From: JBFKAV01 sp041621405
Lineage (GTDB): Bacteria; Pseudomonadota; Alphaproteobacteria; Rhodobacterales; Rhodobacteraceae
Length of the DNA stretch: 64,000 nucleotides
Reading direction: 5' to 3'
Assembly (NCBI GenBank): GCA_041621405.1
Contig: JBFKAV010000002.1
Coordinates: 18,765-82,764, forward strand
The notes below the pieces were generated by a model. It worked only from the letters and a program-made list of their open reading frames with translations. It searched no databases and was not told where the DNA came from. Shown here in pieces: positions 40,889-49,443 of the stretch. Positions within the stretch are counted from its first letter, which is position 1, and the number at the start of each line of letters is the position of its first letter. The position numbers and the translations under genes are program-made.

Positions 40889-41578
40889 TCACGTCAGAAC
40901 ACTGCGACAAATATCGACGAACCGGTTCGCCCAGCCCAAGAACAGCACCAGCAAGCCCAGCCAGACGACAAGCAGGAAGTCCCAGTAGGTGGCGCAGAGC
41001 CTGGCGCTGAGCCGCAGGCGGCGAATGTCCGCACCGCGCCGCGCCGCCACCAATCCCAGCGCAGTGAGCCCGCCCAGGATGTGCAGGCCGTGCAGGCCGC
41101 TCAGCATGTAGAAGAAGCTTGCCGCGGGGGCCGTCGCCAGTCCGTCGTCCGCAGCGGTCAGCTGGTGCCAGGCGAGGAGCTGCCCAAACAGGAAGCCCGC
41201 GGTCGCGATCCCCGCGACGGCCGTATCGCGCCACAGGCTCCGGAGGTCGCCGCGGTCCGCCGCGGCGACCGCCAGGCGCAGAAACAGGCTGGCGAGGATG
41301 AGCTGCCCGGTGTTCGCCCAGACGACCGGCGGAAGCGGCAGCGACCACCACGCCTCCTCGTCCATTCGCATGACGAAGGCGCTGCCGAAGAGGGCGAAGA
41401 GCACGCCTACGACGGCGAGGAAGACGCCAAGCCCGACCCACTCGGCCGGCCGTTCCGGCGTCGTCCCGACCGTCGTCGTGAGCCCGGTTTCGAGCCAGGG
41501 CTTGGACATCACCCCCTGCCGCAGCAGCCACCAGAAGGCGACCGCGATGATTGCGACCAGAAAGGCCAGAACGATCAT
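40889..41578 (-). CDS. Second, divergent subunit III-like heme-copper oxidase protein
   Basis: 229 aa with about six hydrophobic segments. The C-terminal half is recognisably subunit III (FYMLSGLHGLHILGGLTALG and ATYWDFLLVVWLGLLVLFLGWANRF), while the N-terminal half (MIVLAFLVAIIAVAFWWLLRQGVM) is not conserved with the neighbour. Its start overlaps the subunit I stop (ATGA), so it is made directly after CtaD. It may be a NorE/CtaE-like accessory subunit or a partially redundant paralogue. Confidence 0.75.
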   Translation of the reverse strand: MIVLAFLVAIIAVAFWWLLRQGVMSKPWLETGLTTTVGTTPERPAEWVGLGVFLAVVGVLFALFGSAFVMRMDEEAWWSLPLPPVVWANTGQLILASLFLRLAVAAADRGDLRSLWRDTAVAGIATAGFLFGQLLAWHQLTAADDGLATAPAASFFYMLSGLHGLHILGGLTALGLVAARRGADIRRLRLSARLCATYWDFLLVVWLGLLVLFLGWANRFVDICRSVLT

Positions 41579-43344
41579 CAGTGTTCCCCGCGTACCGGCG
41601 ACGGATCGTTCTGGGCTATGAAGTCCTCCGCCGCGCCGGGCACGCTGTAGTCGTAGGCCCAGCGGTAGACGAGCGGCAGCTCGTCGCCCCAGTTGCCGTG
41701 GCGTGGCGGGGTGTGCGGCGTCTGCCATTCGAGCGAGGCTGCGCGCCAGGGATTGGGGCCGGCTTCGCGGCCGTGGCGCAGGCTCCAGAAGATGTTGAAC
41801 ATGAACAGGATCTGCGCCGCGCCGACGACGAAGGCCGCGATGCTGATGAAGGCGTTTAGACCGTCAACCGGCGTCGAGAGATAGGGTGCGCTGCCGATCT
41901 CGGGATAGCGCCGCGGCACGCCGACCAGGCCCACGTAGTGCATCGGGAAGAAGATCGCGTAGGCGCCGACGAAGGTGACCCAGAAGTGAATCTGCCCCAT
42001 CGCGTCGTTGAGCATCCGGCCGGTCACCTTGGGATACCAGTGATAGATCGCGCCGAAGATCACCATGAGCGGCGCGACGCCCATCACCATGTGGAAGTGC
42101 GCGACAACGAACATGGTGTCCGACAGGGGCACGTCGACGACGACGTTGCCGAGGAAGAGCCCGGTCAGCCCGCCGTTGACGAACGTGACGATGAAGGCGA
42201 GCGAGAAGAGCATCGGCAGCGTCAGGTGGATGTCGCCCTTCCAGAGCGTCAGCACCCAGTTGTAGACCTTGATCGCCGTCGGCACCGCAATGATCAGCGT
42301 CGTCGTGGCGAAGAAGAACCCGAACCAGGGATGCATTCCCGAGACGTACATGTGGTGCGCCCAGACGATGAAGCTGAGCGCGCCGATGATGACGATCGCC
42401 CAGACCATCATCCGATAGCCGAAGATGTTTTTGCGCGCATGGACCGCAATCAGGTCCGACACGATGCCGAAGGCCGGCAGTGCGACGATGTAGACCTCGG
42501 GGTGGCCGAAGAACCAGAAGAGGTGCTGGAACACGATCGGGCTGCCGCCGCCGTAGGAGAGCTGCTCGCCCATCTCGACCAGCGCCGGCATAAAGAACGA
42601 GGTGCCGAGCAGCCGGTCGAACAGCATCATCACGCAGGCGACGAAGAGCGCCGGAAACGCGAGTAGCGCCATCACCGTCGCGGTGAAGATGCCCCAGACC
42701 GTGAGCGGCATCCGCATCAGCGTCATGCCCCGGGTCCGCGCCTGCAGCACGGTGACGACGTAGTTCAGGCCGCCCATCGTGAAGCCGATGATGAAGAGGA
42801 TGAGCGACAGCAGCATCAGGATGATGCCGCTGTCCTGCCCGCCCGGAGTGCCCGAAAGGATGGCCTGCGGCGGGTAGAGCGTCCAGCCCGCTCCGGTCGG
42901 TCCGCCCGGCACGAAGAAGCTCACGGTCAGGACGAGCACGGCGAGCAGGTAGACCCAGTAGCTCAGCATGTTGACGAACGGGAACACCATGTCCCGGGCG
43001 CCGACCATGAGCGGGATCAGGTAGTTGCCGAATCCGCCGAGAAAGATCGCGGTAAGCAGGTAGATCACCATGATCATGCCATGCATGGTAATGAACTGGT
43101 AGTAGGCCTCGGGCGCGAAGGCGAAGGTGTCTGGGAACCCGAGCTGCAACCGCATCAGCCACGACAGGACGAGCGCCACCAGCCCGATTGCGACGGCGGT
43201 GCCGGAATACTGTATCGCGATGTACTTCGCGTCTTGCGAGAACACCCACTTGCCGATCCAGGAGTGGGCGTGCGGTGGGTGGACGTCGGGGACCTCGGCC
43301 GGCGGCACTTGGGTGTCGGGGCGATCATCGTAGACGTTTACCAT
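41578..43344 (-). CDS. ctaD: Cytochrome c oxidase subunit I
   Basis: 588 aa with about 12-14 helices. Heme and copper ligands are in FITMHGMIMV, FWFFGHPEVYIVALPAFG (CuB His with the crosslinked Tyr) and VVAHFHMVMG. The D-channel region GNYLIPLMVGARDMVFPFVNM keeps the Asp, and the Glu of HPEVY is present, so this is an A1-type proton pump. There is no fused subunit III. Assembly genes (ctaB, ctaG, surf1) are not nearby, suggesting a secondary oxidase that relies on assembly factors encoded elsewhere. Confidence 0.94.
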   Translation of the reverse strand: MVNVYDDRPDTQVPPAEVPDVHPPHAHSWIGKWVFSQDAKYIAIQYSGTAVAIGLVALVLSWLMRLQLGFPDTFAFAPEAYYQFITMHGMIMVIYLLTAIFLGGFGNYLIPLMVGARDMVFPFVNMLSYWVYLLAVLVLTVSFFVPGGPTGAGWTLYPPQAILSGTPGGQDSGIILMLLSLILFIIGFTMGGLNYVVTVLQARTRGMTLMRMPLTVWGIFTATVMALLAFPALFVACVMMLFDRLLGTSFFMPALVEMGEQLSYGGGSPIVFQHLFWFFGHPEVYIVALPAFGIVSDLIAVHARKNIFGYRMMVWAIVIIGALSFIVWAHHMYVSGMHPWFGFFFATTTLIIAVPTAIKVYNWVLTLWKGDIHLTLPMLFSLAFIVTFVNGGLTGLFLGNVVVDVPLSDTMFVVAHFHMVMGVAPLMVIFGAIYHWYPKVTGRMLNDAMGQIHFWVTFVGAYAIFFPMHYVGLVGVPRRYPEIGSAPYLSTPVDGLNAFISIAAFVVGAAQILFMFNIFWSLRHGREAGPNPWRAASLEWQTPHTPPRHGNWGDELPLVYRWAYDYSVPGAAEDFIAQNDPSPVRGEH

Positions 43345-43416
43345 CCGGTGCTTCTCCTTGCCCGCGAGGGGCGTGGCTTGTCGGGCGGCCGAGCAGCTTT
43401 GCGGCGACGGCCGCGG

Positions 43417-44259
43417 CTACTGGTCAGATTTGGCGGTCCTTATTCTCCTGTCCGTCGACAGATCGGCGAACGTCTTCTGCTCCTGCAGCCAGACTTGATA
43501 GTCCTCCTCCTCCACGACCTGAACATAGCCGCGCATGAAGGCATGACCGACCCCGCAAAGCTCGGCGCAAAGGACCTCGAACTCGCCGGTGCGGGTCGGT
43601 GTGAACCAGAAAAACGTGACCATGCCCGGCACCATGTCCATCTTGGCGCGGAACTCGGGCACGTAGAAATTGTGCAAGACGTCGATCGACCGGAGCATCA
43701 TCTTCACCGGGCGGTCGACCGGCAGGTAGAGGTCCGACAACTCGACGATCACGTCGTCCTGGCCAAAGCTGTCATGCGGATTGACGCCGAGCGGGTTCTC
43801 GCCACTGATCAGGCGTGCGTCGGACGTGCCCAGGCGCCCGTCCTCGCCCGGGAGCCGGAAGCTCCAGTTCCACTGCTGGGCGAAGACCTCCACCTCGGTC
43901 GCGTCATCGGGCACCGTGACGAACTGCTTCCAGACGATCAGGCCTGGCGCCAGCATCGCGGCCACACCGAGCCCCGTGACGACACTCAGCCAGATTTCGA
44001 GGCGCCGGTTCTCGGGGTCGAACTCGGCCTTCCGGCCGGGCTGGTGGCGAAAGCGCCAAACGCAATAGGCCATGAACAGGATCACCGCTGCGAAGACAAT
44101 TCCGGTAATCCAGAACGTGATGACGAGGGTCGTGTCGATATAGCCCCAGTTCGACGCGATCGGCGTCCACCACCATGGGCTCAGCATGTGGAAGAGGATC
44201 GATCCCACGACGATGACGACTAGTGCGAGCGCGACGACCATCAATTCGCCTTTCCACAT
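43417..44259 (-). CDS. coxB: Cytochrome c oxidase subunit II
   Basis: 280 aa from ATG 44259. Two N-terminal helices (MVVALALVVIVVGSILFHML and TLVITFWITGIVFAAVILFMAY) precede the periplasmic cupredoxin domain with the CuA motif CAELCGVGHAFM and the upstream His in VLHNFYVPEF. There is no fused cytochrome c domain. It is the first gene of the oxidase operon and accepts electrons from cytochrome c. A region of 196 bp upstream separates it from the DUF2189 gene. Confidence 0.92.
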   Translation of the reverse strand: MWKGELMVVALALVVIVVGSILFHMLSPWWWTPIASNWGYIDTTLVITFWITGIVFAAVILFMAYCVWRFRHQPGRKAEFDPENRRLEIWLSVVTGLGVAAMLAPGLIVWKQFVTVPDDATEVEVFAQQWNWSFRLPGEDGRLGTSDARLISGENPLGVNPHDSFGQDDVIVELSDLYLPVDRPVKMMLRSIDVLHNFYVPEFRAKMDMVPGMVTFFWFTPTRTGEFEVLCAELCGVGHAFMRGYVQVVEEEDYQVWLQEQKTFADLSTDRRIRTAKSDQ

Positions 44260-44455
44260 CCCGACTGACAACCGAGGTTTGACGATCAGCGTCCGAACTC
44301 GGCCGAAAGAAATTCCGGTTGTCTTACCATGATTCCTAGGCCTTGCGTAGACTTTGGTCCATACGCATCTTCTGGGCGTCGATCCCGGCCGACGAACCGC
44401 GGACATCGCAGGATCGGGCCAAGTAGACCGATGTTTTCCGGCGGTGATTCGCGGC

Positions 44456-45334
44456 TCAGGCGGCCTTGGGCGGCTTCATTGCCCGTCGATAGAGATGCCA
44501 GGTGGCGTGCCCGAGGATCGGGAACACGAAGATCAACCCGAGAAACAGCGGTATGGTCCCGACGACCAGCAGGACCGTGACGATCAGCCCCCACTTTGCG
44601 ACCGCAACCGGGTTCTTCCTTGTGAGCTCCAACGAAGTCGCCACCGCTGCGGGCACCCCAACGTGGCGATCGAGGAGGAGTGGGATCGAGACGACCGTCA
44701 TTGCGAGCGCACAGGCGGCGAAGACAAACCCCACGCCGCAGCCGACGATCAGCATCGCCCAGCCGGCCCCGGTCGTGAACACGTCGGCGAGGAAGGCGGT
44801 GACCGAGACCGGGGGCTCGGGCCCGAGCGTCAGGGCGTAGATGAGGTAGGCCGCGAGAACCCAGACGACGAAGAGGAGGACCAGCCCGAGGCCAACCGCC
44901 AGGATTGCCCCGATGGCAGGCGAGCCCAGAACACCGATCGCAGCGCCGAAGCCCGCGGGCTCCCCCCGTTCGCGCCGCCGGCTCATCTCGTAAAGCCCGA
45001 CCGCAGCGACGGGCCCGAGCAGCGCGAACCCCGACATGAGCGGGAAAAGGAGAGGCAGCAGGTCGCGCTGGAAGGCGATGGCCGTAAGCACGAGTCCGAT
45101 GATCGGATACAGGATGATAATGAAGATCACATCGGTGCGCAGCGCGAAGAAATCGTCTCGCCCTTTGCGGAGCGCGATCCAGAGATCTTCATCGTCGAGG
45201 GTCGCCACCACCGGCGGCGCCAGGTGGTCGCCCTCAATCTCGTGGAGCGCATCCCCGACATGTCGCGACGCGCCGAAGAGCGCGTCCATGGCCCATGAGG
45301 CGGGATTGCCGATTGTCTTGACCCGTTTGACCAT
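44456..45334 (-). CDS. DUF2189 family integral membrane protein
   Basis: 292 aa with about six transmembrane segments after a soluble N-terminus (residues 1-55). Family-type segments include LRTDVIFIIILYPIIGLVLTAIAFQRDLLPLLFPL and the C-terminal LTRKNPVAVAKWGLIVTVLL. DUF2189 proteins are often found beside cytochrome oxidase genes; function is not established. The start at 45334 follows GAGGAGG. It is co-oriented with the oxidase operon but separated from it by 196 bp. Confidence 0.82.
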   Translation of the reverse strand: MVKRVKTIGNPASWAMDALFGASRHVGDALHEIEGDHLAPPVVATLDDEDLWIALRKGRDDFFALRTDVIFIIILYPIIGLVLTAIAFQRDLLPLLFPLMSGFALLGPVAAVGLYEMSRRRERGEPAGFGAAIGVLGSPAIGAILAVGLGLVLLFVVWVLAAYLIYALTLGPEPPVSVTAFLADVFTTGAGWAMLIVGCGVGFVFAACALAMTVVSIPLLLDRHVGVPAAVATSLELTRKNPVAVAKWGLIVTVLLVVGTIPLFLGLIFVFPILGHATWHLYRRAMKPPKAA

Positions 45335-45883
45335 TTTCGAACCTCCTCGCAGCCTTTCGCCGCAGCGCCGACTGGTCAAGACATACCGGTCGGAACACCG
45401 GCTTGACAACATATCACGATCCATCCGTCTGCACTACGTTGGCCGATGGATGAGCAACGATGGGCAGCACCGACCCCGCGCGCTTCGATCACCTAGCGGC
45501 GGAAGTGCGATCTGGCTGGTCCGGGCACCCCGCTGGGCATGGAGACCGCCAAACGAACCCGGCCGGCTGACGTGCGAAGTCCTGATGCGGACCGGGTTCC
45601 TACGCGACCGGGACGAGCACGAGCAAACATCAGCGGTGTTCTAGTGGCCGTTTCCACCCGCCGCATTGATCGCCGGGATCAAGCCATTCTCCTGCTGCCA
45701 CAGCGCGCCAATGACCGACCGGAACGGGTACGGACAGTGACATATACTCCCTATGCCAACTACTCCCTACGCCAACGCTCGCCGTCCCGGGACCGCAGAT
45801 CAGATGCAGGATATCTCGCAAGGCCCAGGAAAGGCGGTCGAAATTGTCGACGGTCTCGACCCTGCCCATTTCGGAGAACTGGC
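45335..45883. other. 549-bp gene-poor region between the DUF2189 gene and tRNA-Gln
   Basis: The left edge holds a possible minus-strand promoter (TTGTCA at 45404-45409) with an inverted repeat CCGGT-N6-ACCGG (45386-45401) inside the spacer. A 16-bp tandem duplication lies at 45745-45776. Several open frames cross the region but have irregular composition and resemble nothing I know. Lying next to a tRNA, it may be decayed accessory DNA. Confidence 0.4.
45745..45776. repeat. Tandem 16-bp direct repeat near tRNA-Gln
   Basis: TACTCCCTATGCCAAC is followed immediately by TACTCCCTACGCCAAC (one mismatch). The unit length is not a multiple of three and no gene is involved. It lies about 110 bp from the CCA end of the tRNA gene. 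Confidence 0.7.
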
Positions 45884-45958
45884 TGGCTGGGGAGGCAGGA
45901 TTCGAACCTGCAACCTGCGGTACCAAAAACCGTCGCGCTACCGTTGCGCCACTCCCCA
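45884..45958 (-). tRNA. tRNA-Gln (UUG anticodon)
   Basis: 75 nt including an encoded CCA (45884-45886). Acceptor arm TGGGGAG/CTCCCCA, D-arm GCGC/GCGC, T-arm GCAGG-TTCGAAT-CCTGC. The anticodon loop TTTTGGT gives UUG, reading CAA/CAG for glutamine. The anticodon stem ACGGT/ACCGC has a 27-43 A-C mismatch; all other stems pair perfectly. It is transcribed away from kdsA's 3' side, on the same strand as kdsA. Confidence 0.93.
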
Positions 45959-46045
45959 GCAGCGAGGCGCTAGATACGCGGGAAGCGAGGGCCGTTCAAG
46001 TCCCCCGATTGTTGGCTCTGCCGCGATCGGGGCGGCGCGGGAAAG

Positions 46046-46879
46046 TCACAGGCGCAAGGGGTCGGCCTTGGCCAGCCGGTCGAATTCCATCAGGGTCCGG
46101 ACGAGCCGCGGCATCTCGCCGAGCGGGATCATGTTCGGCCCGTCCGAGGGCGCGCGGTCTGGGTCCTCGTGGGTCTCGATGAAGGCCGCCGCGATGCCGA
46201 GCGAGACCGCGGCGCGCGCCATCACCGGCGCGAATTCGCGCTGGCCGCCCGAGGCGCCGCCGAGGCCGCCGGGCTGCTGCACCGAGTGGGTCGCGTCCAT
46301 CACCACCGGATAGCCCGTCTTCATCATCTCCGGCAGGCTGCGCATGTCGGCCACCAGCGTGTTGTAACCGAAGCTTGCGCCACGCTCGGTGAGCAGGATG
46401 CGCTGGTTGCCGGTGCTCGCCACCTTCTCGGCCACGTTGGCCATGTCCCAGGGGGCGAGGAACTGGCCCTTCTTGACGTTGACCGCTTGGCCGGTCTCTC
46501 CAGCGGCGACCAGGAGATCGGTCTGGCGGCAGAGGAAGGCCGGGATCTGCAGCACGTCGACCACCGCGGCCACTTCGGCGCAGTGGCCGGCCTCGTGCAC
46601 ATCGGTCAGGACCGGGCAGCCAATCGCCGCGCGCACCCCCTCCAGCACCTTCAGCCCGAATCCGCGGCCGATCCCGCGCCGGCCCTTGAGCGACGTGCGG
46701 TTGGCCTTGTCGTAGCTCGCCTTGAAGATGTAGCCCGCGCCGGCCGCGGCACAGGCTTCGGCCATCGCGCAGGCGATCATCTGAGCGTGGTCCGCGCTTT
46801 CGATCTGGCAGGGTCCGGCGATCACCGTGAGCGGCAGGTCGTTGCCGACGGTGACGCCGCCGATCTTCACCTCGCGCAT
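46046..46879 (-). CDS. kdsA: 3-deoxy-8-phosphooctulonate synthase (KDO-8-P synthase)
   Basis: 277 aa, DAHP-synthase-like barrel. Signatures: VIAGPCQIES, FKASYDKANRTSLKGRRGIG, CPVLTDVHEAGHC, LQIPAFLCRQTDL and DATHSVQQPGG. CQIE/FKASYDKANR identify KdsA rather than AroG. Kdo is used for LPS inner core and, given the upstream genes, may also serve the poly-Kdo linker of a KpsMT-exported capsule. Its start overlaps the kpsE stop by one base. Confidence 0.95.
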   Translation of the reverse strand: MREVKIGGVTVGNDLPLTVIAGPCQIESADHAQMIACAMAEACAAAGAGYIFKASYDKANRTSLKGRRGIGRGFGLKVLEGVRAAIGCPVLTDVHEAGHCAEVAAVVDVLQIPAFLCRQTDLLVAAGETGQAVNVKKGQFLAPWDMANVAEKVASTGNQRILLTERGASFGYNTLVADMRSLPEMMKTGYPVVMDATHSVQQPGGLGGASGGQREFAPVMARAAVSLGIAAAFIETHEDPDRAPSDGPNMIPLGEMPRLVRTLMEFDRLAKADPLRL

Positions 46880-48645
46880 CAGGCCGAGACCTGCTCGCGC
46901 AGAATCGCGACGGTGATCGAGATCATCAGGTAGATGCCCGACAGGATCAGGAAGGTGACCGCGGTGTTCTCGAAGACGCGCGGATAGGTGGGCTCGTCGG
47001 GCGCCACCGGGCTCACCCCGGTGGACAGGTAGCGCACCTGGCGGTTGGCCTCGATCCGCGCCGTCTCCATCTGCTCGAGCGACTGGGCGAGAAGCGCCTG
47101 GCGTGTCGCCAGCTCGCTCTCGGCGATCATCAGCTCGCCGGTGATCCGCGCCAGCGAATCCGATCCGCCCGCGCTTTCCGTCAGCTGCGCGCGCAACTCG
47201 GCGATCACCCCTTCGAGACGGGCGATGTTGCCCCGGGTCGCCGACACCCGCGTCGCGTTCGGATTCGGGTTCTCGAGGAACTGCTGCAGAGCCAGTCGCT
47301 CGCTCTGGAGCTGCGTCTCGAACCCGGAGATCTGGCTCATTAGGATGCCGATTTCGGCGTCGGCCGAGATGATCCCGCGACGCTCCTGCAACTCGATTAC
47401 TTTCTGCTGCGCCGAGAGCACCTTGGCCTCCGCCTCTGCGTAGGTCTCGCGCGCGCCGGACATCTGGTCCTCGCGCAGCCGCTGCGTCAGCTGGTCGACC
47501 TGCTCCTCGGCATAGGAGATCAGCGCCCGGGAGAACGCGGCGCTCAAGGCCGGATCGGGGGCGATCACCTCCATCTTGATGATGCCCTCGGTGGGGTCGT
47601 AGCTGATCTTCACGTGCTGCGTGTAGGTGCGATACGCCTCCTCGTTCGTTGCGTCCGGGACGAGCCGCTGGATCGGGTCGATCACCGGGTCGGAGTAATG
47701 TTCCTTGAACCCAAGGTCGGCTTCGAGCCTGAGCATCGCCTCGCGCGACTGCAGGTAGCTCTGCACGGTGATCGAATCCTGCGCCGTGGCCATCGGCGAA
47801 CCGGCCAACAGCGAACTGGCGGCGCTCATGCCCTGCGGCTGCGCCTGCTGGATCACGAATTCCGAGTTGGTGCCGTACATCGGAGTCGCCAGCGAGCTGA
47901 AATAGTAGCCCGCAAGCACCGTCGGCAGGATCACGAACGCCGCCAACCGCGTCAGCATCAACGCGAAGCGCTTCTTCCGCCGCCAGGCGATCTCGCGCTG
48001 GACCCTCAGGATCTCCTGCGCGCGCTGGCTCTCGTCGAGCACGACGCGCGAGGGTGGCTTGGGCTCGGCCTTTTCGACTGTCTGGGGAAGCTTCGGCTTT
48101 TCGTCCTTGGCACTGGCGCCGATTACCAGTTCCAGCATGTTGCCCGGGCGGAACGGATCGATGCCGCGCTTGCGCAGGCGACGCACGGCGTCGAAGTCGG
48201 ACTCCACCGAGATGCCGTGCTTTTCGGCGACGCGTCGCGCCATGCGCAGCTGGCGCCCAGACAGACCCTCGGCCCGGATCGCATCCAGCTCGCGCGCAAC
48301 ATCGGCGTCAGGCGAAGCGGCACCCGCGGTGCGCGCGGTCACCTCCGCCTCCGACCCTGCACCGTCCGTCTCCGGTGCAGCGGTGCCGTCAGCATCGCCG
48401 GCCGCCCGTGGCTCGGGCATGGGCAATGCGTCGGCTCCGGGCCGGGGGTTGCCCTCGGGCTCTTGCCTCTCCGGGCGCGCGGCCGCTGCGGATGTCGGGA
48501 ACACGCGGTCGCCGAAGCCGTCTTCCGAGCCGGTCGGCACCTCGGAGGACGGTTGCGATGCGGGCGGCTGTTCCGGCGTCCTGCCGCGAGGCGTCAGCGC
48601 GGCCTGGCCGACGCGGAATCTAATGGCTCTGGGTTTCGTAGTCAT
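46879..48645 (-). CDS. kpsE: Capsule polysaccharide export inner-membrane protein (KpsE-like PCP-3)
   Basis: 588 aa, much longer than E. coli KpsE (about 380). Residues 1 to about 190 are a Pro/Glu/Ala-rich disordered extension with a small helical repeat (GLSGRQLRMARRVAEKHGI). Then comes TM1 (LTRLAAFVILPTVLAGYYFSSL, about 231-252), a periplasmic coiled-coil domain (VDQLTQRLREDQMSGARETYAEAEAKVLSAQQKV) and TM2 near the C-terminus (NTAVTFLILSGIYLMISITVAIL). It should connect the ABC exporter to the outer-membrane KpsD channel. It overlaps kpsT by 26 bp. Confidence 0.85.
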   Translation of the reverse strand: MTTKPRAIRFRVGQAALTPRGRTPEQPPASQPSSEVPTGSEDGFGDRVFPTSAAAARPERQEPEGNPRPGADALPMPEPRAAGDADGTAAPETDGAGSEAEVTARTAGAASPDADVARELDAIRAEGLSGRQLRMARRVAEKHGISVESDFDAVRRLRKRGIDPFRPGNMLELVIGASAKDEKPKLPQTVEKAEPKPPSRVVLDESQRAQEILRVQREIAWRRKKRFALMLTRLAAFVILPTVLAGYYFSSLATPMYGTNSEFVIQQAQPQGMSAASSLLAGSPMATAQDSITVQSYLQSREAMLRLEADLGFKEHYSDPVIDPIQRLVPDATNEEAYRTYTQHVKISYDPTEGIIKMEVIAPDPALSAAFSRALISYAEEQVDQLTQRLREDQMSGARETYAEAEAKVLSAQQKVIELQERRGIISADAEIGILMSQISGFETQLQSERLALQQFLENPNPNATRVSATRGNIARLEGVIAELRAQLTESAGGSDSLARITGELMIAESELATRQALLAQSLEQMETARIEANRQVRYLSTGVSPVAPDEPTYPRVFENTAVTFLILSGIYLMISITVAILREQVSA

Positions 48646-49282
48646 AGAGCGCCTTGGCCTCTTCGAGGGTATCGAACACGCGCAACTGTCCGTTGCCGAG
48701 CACCGCCGCCGAGCGGCAGAACTTCTCGAGCGTGCTCGGCTGGTGCGAGACGATCACCACTGTCCGGTCCTTCAGCCGGTCGGCAAGCACGTTGCCTGCC
48801 TTCCGGTTGAACTCGACGTCGGTGGAGCTCGGCATGCCTTCGTCGATCAGATAGATGTCGAAATCGAGCGCGAGCAGGAGCGCGAAGTTGAAGCGCGCCC
48901 TCATGCCGGAACTGTAGGTCATGAGCGGGCGGTCGAAATACTCCTCCAGCTCGCAGAGCCAGCGGCAGAAGGCCTCTACGTAATCCGGGTCGAGCCCGTA
49001 GAGGCGGGCGATGTAGCGGGAGTTCTCGGTCGCCGAGTGATTGCCGTTCACGCCGCCCATGAAGCCGAGCGGAAAGGAAATTCGGCAGCCTCGGCGGATC
49101 TCGCCCTCGTCGGGCTTCTCGAGCCCTGCCATCATCCGGATCAGCGTGGTCTTGCCGGTGCCGTTCGGCGCGAGAATCCCCAGCGAATCGCCGAGCTCCA
49201 CCCGGAACGTGGCGCGGTCGAGGATCACCTTGCGCTGGGTGCCCGTCCAGTAAGACTTGCTCACGTTCTCAAACTCGAGCAT
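48620..49282 (-). CDS. kpsT: Capsule/polysaccharide ABC exporter ATPase
   Basis: 220 aa. Walker A is ILAPNGTGKTTLIRMM, the signature is YSSGMRARFNFAL, Walker B is FDIYLIDEG and the H-loop is VIVSHQ. The SSGM signature and short length are typical of KpsT/Wzt-type polysaccharide exporters. The membrane partner KpsM is not in the window, so it must be encoded elsewhere. It is the first gene of the kpsT-kpsE-kdsA transcript, with a good promoter about 90 bp upstream. Confidence 0.92.
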   Translation of the reverse strand: MLEFENVSKSYWTGTQRKVILDRATFRVELGDSLGILAPNGTGKTTLIRMMAGLEKPDEGEIRRGCRISFPLGFMGGVNGNHSATENSRYIARLYGLDPDYVEAFCRWLCELEEYFDRPLMTYSSGMRARFNFALLLALDFDIYLIDEGMPSSTDVEFNRKAGNVLADRLKDRTVVIVSHQPSTLEKFCRSAAVLGNGQLRVFDTLEEAKALYDYETQSH

Positions 49283-49372
49283 CGGTGTGCTCCGAAACTG
49301 CCTCGCGCGCTTGGGCGCCGGTTCACCCCGGCCTGACGCGCTGGTGCGACCCTAGGTTCTTCTTAGGGCCAT

Positions 49373-49401
49373 ATTATGTCTGAATTCTCAACGCTTGACA
49401 G
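49373..49401 (-). promoter_or_regulatory. Sigma-70-type promoter of kpsT-kpsE-kdsA
   Basis: On the minus strand CTGTCA (49401-49396), a 17-bp spacer and CATAAT (49378-49373). This matches 4/6 and 5/6 of the consensus and leaves a leader of about 85 nt before the kpsT ATG. It is the most AT-rich part of the gap. Confidence 0.6.
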
Positions 49402-49443
49402 CGCAAATTCGCGTTGCGGCGACGGGCTGCTCATCGTGCCGGG

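Noticed and set aside
45539..45973. Open frames across the region beside tRNA-Gln on both strands, considered as integrase or transposase remnants
   Set aside because: No catalytic motif (RKHRHY or DDE) or terminal inverted repeats could be found; one frame runs through the tRNA.
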